Notes under the pieces: model-generated
The model's database searches: none
What the model was told of the DNA's origin: nothing
The model's input: only the letters and a program-made list of their open reading frames with translations
Position numbers and translations under genes: made by a program
Shown here: piece by piece, positions 59,203 to 64,000 of the stretch
How positions within the stretch are numbered: position 1 is the stretch's first letter
How the letters are laid out: each line of letters opens with the position of its first letter
Assembly: GCF_000617845.2 (NCBI RefSeq)
Contig: NZ_DF820425.1
Coordinates: 1,973,725 to 2,037,724 of the forward strand
Direction: 5' to 3'
DNA length: 64,000 nucleotides
Source: Bradyrhizobium sp. DOA9
GTDB lineage: Bacteria; Pseudomonadota; Alphaproteobacteria; Rhizobiales; Xanthobacteraceae

Positions 59203-60795
59203 CTACCGCATCTCCGCCCGGATCATATCCGCCGCCTTCTCTCCGATCATGATGGTCGGCGCGTTGGTGTTGCCGCCGATCAGCGTCGGCATGATCGAGG
59301 CGTCGACGACGCGCAATCCCGCGACGCCATGCACCTTCAACGCCGGATCGACCACGGCCATCGCATCCGTGCCCATCTTGCAGGTGCCGACCGGATGATA
59401 GACCGTGTCGACCCGCGCGCGCAAAATGGCGCGGATGTCGTCATCCGTTCTCACGTCGGATGTGAACATGTCCTTCTTCTGCAATGCGCGCAGCGCCGGC
59501 GTCTCCATCAAGCGGCGCGTCGTCTTGAAGCCCGCCACCATCCTCTCGACATCCTCGTCCTCGCCGAGGAAATTCGGGTCGATCATCGGTGCTGCCAGCG
59601 GATCGGCGCTTCTCAACCAGATGCTGCCGCGGCTCTTCGGTCTGAGCAGACAGACATGGCAGGAAAAGCCTGCCTCCTTGTGCTTCTTGCGGCCGTGGTC
59701 GTCGAGCATCGCGATGACGAAGTGGAGCTGGATGTCAGGTACGTCGAGATCGGGCCGGGTTTTCAGGAAGCCGCCGCACTCGGCGAAATTGGTGGTCATC
59801 ATGCCGCGCCGCTCGCGGCGATAGCGTTGGATACCGCGCAGCAGGGAGGGCAGCCGACCGAGCGAGGCGTGAACGAAGTGCGGATAATCGGAGGCATAGA
59901 CGAACACGAAATCCGGATGGTCCTGCAGATTGCGCCCGACGCCCGGCAGGTGATGCACGACGCCGATGCCGTGCGCGGCAAGCGCATCGGCGTCGCCTAC
60001 TCCCGACAGCATCAGGAGCTGCGGCGACTGGAAGGCGCCGGCGGCGAGGATCACCTCGCGGCGGGCGCGCAGCTGCTTCTTCTGGTTGCCCTGCACATAT
60101 TCGATGCCGACCGCGCGCCCACCTTCGAACAGGATCTTCGTTGCCTGGGCCCCGGTCTCGACCCGCAGATTCGGCCGCTTGCCCAGATGGGGATCCAGAT
60201 AAGCGCGCGCCGCGCTCCAGCGCTCGCCGCCCCGCTGGGTCACCTGGTAGCTGCCGAGCCCTTCCTGGTCCTCTTCATTGAAGTCCTCGCGGATGCGGAA
60301 TTGCGCCTCGCGTGCGGCCTGGTGGAAGACGTCGTGAATCGGATTGTCCGAGCGCAGCCTGTTGACATGCAGCGGGCCGCCCTTGCCGTGATATTCGCCG
60401 TCGAAATCGGCGTTGTTCTCCGACCGCTTGAAATAGGGCAGCACGTCCGCATACGACCAGCCGGCGTTGCCGAGCGCGGCCCAGTGGTCGTAATCCCATT
60501 TGTGGCCGCGGATATAGACCATGGCATTGATCGCCGAGGAGCCGCCGAGGCCCTTGCCGCGCGGTTGATAGCCGATGCGGCCGTTCAACCCCTTTTGCGG
60601 CACGGTATCGAAGGCCCAGTTGGCTGCGGCGTAGGGCAACGCGAGCCCGAATGGCGTCGTGATCCGCCAGGTATCGTTCCGTCCCCCCGCATCGAGCAGC
60701 GCGACGGATGTCCCCGGATCCTCCGACAGCCGCCCCGCTATTGTGCAGCCGCCCGAGCCCGCGCCCACGACGACGAAATCGAATGCATCGGGCAA
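59203..60795 (-). CDS. GMC-family FAD oxidoreductase (choline-dehydrogenase-like)
   Basis: A 530-residue GMC oxidoreductase: FAD motif FVVVGAGSGGCTIAGRL (6-22), the family signature GKGLGGSSAINAMVYIRG, and the C-terminal active-site His in YHPVGTCKMG with Asn in GGNTNAPT. Such enzymes oxidise alcohols; relatives include choline and aryl- or polyethylene-glycol dehydrogenases. No betaine-aldehyde dehydrogenase adjoins, so choline is not the favoured substrate. Confidence 0.87.
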   Translation of the reverse strand: MPDAFDFVVVGAGSGGCTIAGRLSEDPGTSVALLDAGGRNDTWRITTPFGLALPYAAANWAFDTVPQKGLNGRIGYQPRGKGLGGSSAINAMVYIRGHKWDYDHWAALGNAGWSYADVLPYFKRSENNADFDGEYHGKGGPLHVNRLRSDNPIHDVFHQAAREAQFRIREDFNEEDQEGLGSYQVTQRGGERWSAARAYLDPHLGKRPNLRVETGAQATKILFEGGRAVGIEYVQGNQKKQLRARREVILAAGAFQSPQLLMLSGVGDADALAAHGIGVVHHLPGVGRNLQDHPDFVFVYASDYPHFVHASLGRLPSLLRGIQRYRRERRGMMTTNFAECGGFLKTRPDLDVPDIQLHFVIAMLDDHGRKKHKEAGFSCHVCLLRPKSRGSIWLRSADPLAAPMIDPNFLGEDEDVERMVAGFKTTRRLMETPALRALQKKDMFTSDVRTDDDIRAILRARVDTVYHPVGTCKMGTDAMAVVDPALKVHGVAGLRVVDASIMPTLIGGNTNAPTIMIGEKAADMIRAEMR

Positions 60796-61151
60796 TGTGG
60801 TTTCCCCCCCTTTTTCTCGTCATTCCGGGGCGCGCGAAGCGCAAACCCGGAATGACCCCCGGCCTTTCAGCCTTATCTTGTTGCCGCAAGCTGGCCCTTT
60901 GTGGAACTTCTGACAAGAGCGCGCAGAACGGTGCGGAATTCGTCCATCCCCCTGTCACAAAGTCGAAAAAAACGTTCCCGCAGCCCTTTCCAAAGGCACC
61001 CCGCCTTGATACATACCCCCCGCACCCAACGGGCATTGCCCCGGGGTTGCCTTCCAAGGAAGTCTTTGGGACGGAAGCGAAAAGCCAGCGCGCCCAGCGC
61101 CGGCCTCAACCGACCGTCCCAGGACGTGACCGAAGGCGCGCAAAGGTTTAA
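60796..61151. other. Gene-free stretch upstream of the initiator tRNA
   Basis: No frame here has homologue-like features. A short palindromic repeat lies at 60818-60856. The rest presumably carries the tRNA promoter, but I cannot point to a clear -35/-10 pair. Confidence 0.5.
60818..60856. repeat. Short palindromic repeat (CGTCATTCCGGG type)
   Basis: CGTCATTCCGGGGCGCGCG and GCGCAAACCCGGAATGAC pair as a hairpin with the GCGCGAAGCGC centre. It differs in sequence from families A to C. Confidence 0.75.
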
Positions 61152-61228
<77 letters not shown>

Positions 61229-61257
61229 AATTCGGATTGACCGGATCCGAGACGACA

Positions 61258-61288
61258 ACGGCCCGCTTGATGCGGGCCGTTTTTGTTT
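61258..61288 (+). terminator. Rho-independent terminator after the tRNA
   Basis: ACGGCCCGC (61258-61266) pairs with GCGGGCCGT (61272-61280), followed by TTTTGTTT. Confidence 0.85.
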
Positions 61289-61306
61289 GGCGATGGGACC
61301 GCCGCG

Positions 61307-62074
61307 CTACCTCGCCGCGGTCTGCCAGGCGAGCAGCCGCTGCTCGACCAGTGACATCGCAATCGACGTCACATATCCGGTCGCACCGAGCAGGATGACG
61401 CCGGCGAAGAGGTCGGCGGATCGGAACGCGCGCGCCGAGAGCAGCACCCAGTGACCGAGGCCGTCGAGGCCGGCCAGGATCTCGCAGACCACCGAGAGGA
61501 TCAGCGCGACGGTCAGGCTGAGCCGCATGCCCGCGAGGATATCCGGCAATGCAGATGGCAGGGCGATCTTGCCGATGATTGCGGCGCGCGACATCTGCAG
61601 CGAGCGGGCGACCTCGTAGAGCCGCGGCTCGACTGCGGCAAAGCCGTGAACGGTTGCGAGCATGATGGGCCAGATCGCGCCGAAGGCGATCACGAACAGC
61701 GCCATGCCTTGCGTCAGCCCGAGCATCGCGATCGCGACCGGGATGATCGCCGAGACCGGCAGGGGCCGCAAGAATTCCAGCGACGGCGCGACATAGGCTC
61801 GCATCGTCCTGGACGAACCGATCAGCGCGCCGAGCGCAATGCCGGCGATCGAGGCGGCGAGCCAGCCATAGGCCATGTGCTCCAGCGTGCCGATGAGCTT
61901 GCCCGCGAGATCGCCGCTGGAAAAGCCGCGCACCAAAGCGGCCCAGGCGCGGTCCGGACCGGGCAGGAACACCGGCGACACCAGGCGCAGGTCGGCGACG
62001 AGCTGCCACGCCGCGATGAAGCTGGCTGCGACGAGGACGCTTGCGACACGCCAGAGGATCGCAGTGCGGTTCAT
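61307..62074 (-). CDS. ABC transporter permease, SsuC/TauC type (second permease)
   Basis: A 255-residue permease with about six membrane segments and the EAA loop EVARSLQMSRAAIIGKIALPSALPDILAG. It belongs to the nitrate/sulfonate/taurine group. Its ATG overlaps the stop of the upstream permease gene in an ATGA, so the two are made together and may form a heterodimer. The binding protein for this system is not in the window. Confidence 0.86.
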   Translation of the reverse strand: MNRTAILWRVASVLVAASFIAAWQLVADLRLVSPVFLPGPDRAWAALVRGFSSGDLAGKLIGTLEHMAYGWLAASIAGIALGALIGSSRTMRAYVAPSLEFLRPLPVSAIIPVAIAMLGLTQGMALFVIAFGAIWPIMLATVHGFAAVEPRLYEVARSLQMSRAAIIGKIALPSALPDILAGMRLSLTVALILSVVCEILAGLDGLGHWVLLSARAFRSADLFAGVILLGATGYVTSIAMSLVEQRLLAWQTAAR

Positions 62075-62835
62075 GGATGGTCTCCGGCGAGCGCGGCGCG
62101 GCCGAACAGGCGGCGCTGGGCCGCGATCAACAGGATGTTCAGCGCGTAGCCGATCGCGCCGATCCAGACGAGATAGGCCAGCATCAGGTCGGCGCGCAGC
62201 GCCTGCTGCGCGAGCATGATGCCGGCACCCAGGCCGATCGGGTTGATGGCGATCTCGACGGTGACGGCGACGATCAGGGCGATGCCGGCCGACAGGCGGA
62301 AGGCGACGAAGATCCGCGGCAGCGCGGCCGGGATCACGATCTTCGCGATCCGTTGCGGCGCGCTCAGCCGCAGGGCGCGCGACACCTCCATCAATCGCGG
62401 TTCGATGCTGCGCACCGCGCTGCGCGTCATGATCAGCATCGGCCAGACGCAGGCGAACGCCACGATCACGATCTCCATGCGGTAGCCGAAGCCGAGCGCG
62501 ATCAGCGCAATCGGCAGCAGCGCGATCGAGGGAATCGGGCGGATCGCCTCGACCGTCACCTCCATCAGCCGGTCGAGGGGGCGCGAAATGCCGAAGGCGA
62601 TGCCGAGCGCGAGCCCGATGGCGCTGCCGATGGCGAGACCCGCAAAGGCGGCGAACAGCGTGTCGCGGGTCGCGATCGGAATCGAGAGATCGGCGAGCGC
62701 CGTGGCCAGCGCCGCGAGGATTGCGCTCGGCGGTGCCAGGCTGTCGCTTTGCAGATGGATGAGGCGCGCCCACAGCTCGAACGCCAGCATCAGCGCCAGC
62801 GGCAGCAGCAAGGGCTTCGTGCGGTCCAGGCTCAA
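62071..62835 (-). CDS. ABC transporter permease, SsuC/TauC type (first permease)
   Basis: A 254-residue permease of the same group: EAA loop EVSRALRLSAPQRIAKIVIPAALPRIFVA. No ATG suits; a TTG at 62835 overlaps the ATPase stop (TTGA) and gives an N-terminus of normal length before the first membrane segment. Having two different permeases in one operon is known for some members of this transporter family. Confidence 0.82.
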   Translation of the reverse strand: MSLDRTKPLLLPLALMLAFELWARLIHLQSDSLAPPSAILAALATALADLSIPIATRDTLFAAFAGLAIGSAIGLALGIAFGISRPLDRLMEVTVEAIRPIPSIALLPIALIALGFGYRMEIVIVAFACVWPMLIMTRSAVRSIEPRLMEVSRALRLSAPQRIAKIVIPAALPRIFVAFRLSAGIALIVAVTVEIAINPIGLGAGIMLAQQALRADLMLAYLVWIGAIGYALNILLIAAQRRLFGRAALAGDHP

Positions 62836-63638
62836 TGCTCGGTCGCCTTGATGAAGTCGAACAATTGCCGGCGCAGCCGCAGGAATTCCGGATGCTCGCG
62901 GGTGGCGAGCTGGTCGCGCGGACGCGGCAGATCGACGTCGAGCTCGATCCCGATCCGGCCCGGATGCGGCAACAGGCCGATGACGCGGTCGCCGAGATAG
63001 ATCGCCTCGTCGAGGTCGTGGGTCACGAAGATCACGGTGGTCTGGCTCGCCTCTGTCAGCGACAGCACCTCGTCCTGCAAGCCCTGCCGCGTCATCGCAT
63101 CCAGCGCGCCGAACGGCTCGTCCATCAAGAGCGTGGTCGGCTCCTGCGCAAGGCAGCGCGCGATCTGCAGGCGCTGCTGCATGCCCCCCGACATTTCCGT
63201 GGGGTATTTGTCGGCATGGCCGGGCAATCCGACCTTGCGCAGCAGCGCCTCGATGCGCGCGCCGCGTTCGCGTGCCGGGACTCGCGAGGCTTCCAGCGCC
63301 AGCGAGATGTTTCCGGCCGCGGTCCGCCACGGCAACAGCGCCTTGCCGTAATCCTGGAACACGATCGCGACCTCGCGCCGCGGCTCGGTGATCTCTTCGC
63401 CGTCGAACGTCACCGCGCCGCTCGTGGGGCGATAGAGGCCGGCGGCGAGCCGCAGCGCCGTGGTCTTGCCGCAGCCGGAGGCGCCGACGATGCAGAGGAA
63501 TTCGCCCGGCCGCACCTGAAGATCGAGATTCTCGATGATGGTCTTGCCGCCGAGCCGCAGCGTCGCGGCGTTGAACGCGATCAGCGTTTTCTGCCGCCGC
63601 GCGGCGCGCGCCTCATCGAGCTTGGCAACAACGCTCAT
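62832..63638 (-). CDS. ABC transporter ATPase, SsuB/TauB type
   Basis: A 268-residue ATPase with Walker A GASGCGKT (about 53-60), signature MSGGMQQRL, Walker B TLLMDEP and the HD-loop THDLDEA. The FQDYGKALLPWRT and GALDAMTR segments are typical of the nitrate/sulfonate group. Its ATG overlaps the stop of the upstream GntR gene. Confidence 0.9.
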   Translation of the reverse strand: MSVVAKLDEARAARRQKTLIAFNAATLRLGGKTIIENLDLQVRPGEFLCIVGASGCGKTTALRLAAGLYRPTSGAVTFDGEEITEPRREVAIVFQDYGKALLPWRTAAGNISLALEASRVPARERGARIEALLRKVGLPGHADKYPTEMSGGMQQRLQIARCLAQEPTTLLMDEPFGALDAMTRQGLQDEVLSLTEASQTTVIFVTHDLDEAIYLGDRVIGLLPHPGRIGIELDVDLPRPRDQLATREHPEFLRLRRQLFDFIKATEH

Positions 63639-64000
63639 GATTGCTCCCCGCGCATCTGCGGATAGACGAAATTGATGGTCGAGTGCAGATGCGCCGCCAG
63701 CATCTTCTGCGCGGCGGGCAGGTCGCGGGCGAGCACGAGGTCGGCAAGCATCTGGTGACTGCGGATGAACCTTTCGCCGCTGTCGATGGCGCCCATCATC
63801 ACGCGGCGATAGCGGTAGGCCTGGTCGTAGAGGTCGGAATGGGCGGCCAGCATGCGCCGCGAGCCGCAGGCGGCGAGCAGCGCGGTGTGAAAGCCCTTGT
63901 GCAGCCGGTCGAACTCCGCAGCGCCCTCGCGGAATTCATCGCCGGTGCGTTCGATGTGCCGGCGCATCTGATGCAGCGCGCTGATGATGCCGGCCTCCCA
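63635..64000 (-). CDS. GntR-family (FCD) regulator, partial at the right edge
   Basis: The C-terminal 121 residues of an FCD-type ligand domain: FDRLHKGFHTALLAACGSRRMLAAHSDLYDQAYRYR, with later His residues in RSHQMLAD and AAHLHSTI that fit the metal site. The DNA-binding half lies outside the window. Its TGA overlaps the ATPase ATG, so it heads the ABC operon and probably controls it. Confidence 0.82.
   Translation of the reverse strand, partial: WEAGIISALHQMRRHIERTGDEFREGAAEFDRLHKGFHTALLAACGSRRMLAAHSDLYDQAYRYRRVMMGAIDSGERFIRSHQMLADLVLARDLPAAQKMLAAHLHSTINFVYPQMRGEQS

Overview
The window reads as chromosomal DNA of a soil alphaproteobacterium of the order Hyphomicrobiales, most likely Bradyrhizobium or a close relative of Rhodopseudomonas. 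The reasons are high GC throughout, a CYP199A-type P450 with its own ferredoxin, MbfA with an Irr-type operator, many ABC importers for organic nitrogen and carbon, and several families of short palindromic repeats between genes. This assignment is inference from gene content; no 16S rRNA or other marker is present.

Layout. 1-710: end of an IS630-type element cut by the window edge. 791-11732: genes that suggest use of plant aromatics. They are two type-1 periplasmic binding proteins, a type II NADH dehydrogenase, a secreted tannase/feruloyl-esterase homologue, a ferredoxin plus CYP199A P450 pair with a divergent MarR regulator, and a feruloyl-CoA synthetase-like ligase with a divergent MarR regulator and a clear dyad operator between them. 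11918-22160: a nitrogen-scavenging block. A minus-strand run of eight genes (binding protein, two permeases, fused double ATPase, AtzG-like, AtzE-like, AtzH-like, GntR) faces a plus-strand allophanate hydrolase (AtzF). It looks like one import-and-hydrolysis cassette for a ureido or biuret-like compound. 22377-25539: a secreted caspase-fold protein, divergent from one unknown exported protein and two tandem paralogous small exported proteins. 25581-32594: a phosphotransferase, an IS5-type element flanked by long inverted repeats, and a second Dpp-type cassette (permease, ATPase, AtzG-like small protein, amidase, ATPase) joined mostly by ATGA overlaps but lacking a binding protein and a second permease.

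32698-43726: GlsB-type membrane protein, type I secretion ATPase and adaptor, AMP nucleosidase, DUF1488, PncC-like amidase, a three-gene operon of two amidohydrolases and a Rieske protein, LysR, DUF1127 and GNAT. 43779-48716: enoyl-CoA hydratase, an SDR lacking the catalytic Tyr, acyl-CoA dehydrogenase and zinc alcohol dehydrogenase. 48764-60795: a third amidase, MbfA iron exporter with an Irr-type box on its promoter, an epoxide-hydrolase-like protein, two paralogous MBL hydrolases flanking a GST and an FAH-family protein, DUF3775, two SDRs, CvpA and a GMC oxidoreductase. 61152-64000: initiator tRNA-Met with a terminator, then a GntR-ATPase-permease-permease operon of the SsuBC/TauBC type running off the right edge.

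At least six families of palindromic intergenic repeats are scattered through the window. One copy lies inside a gene, in frame, in the linker between the two ATPase domains of the fused DppDF protein.
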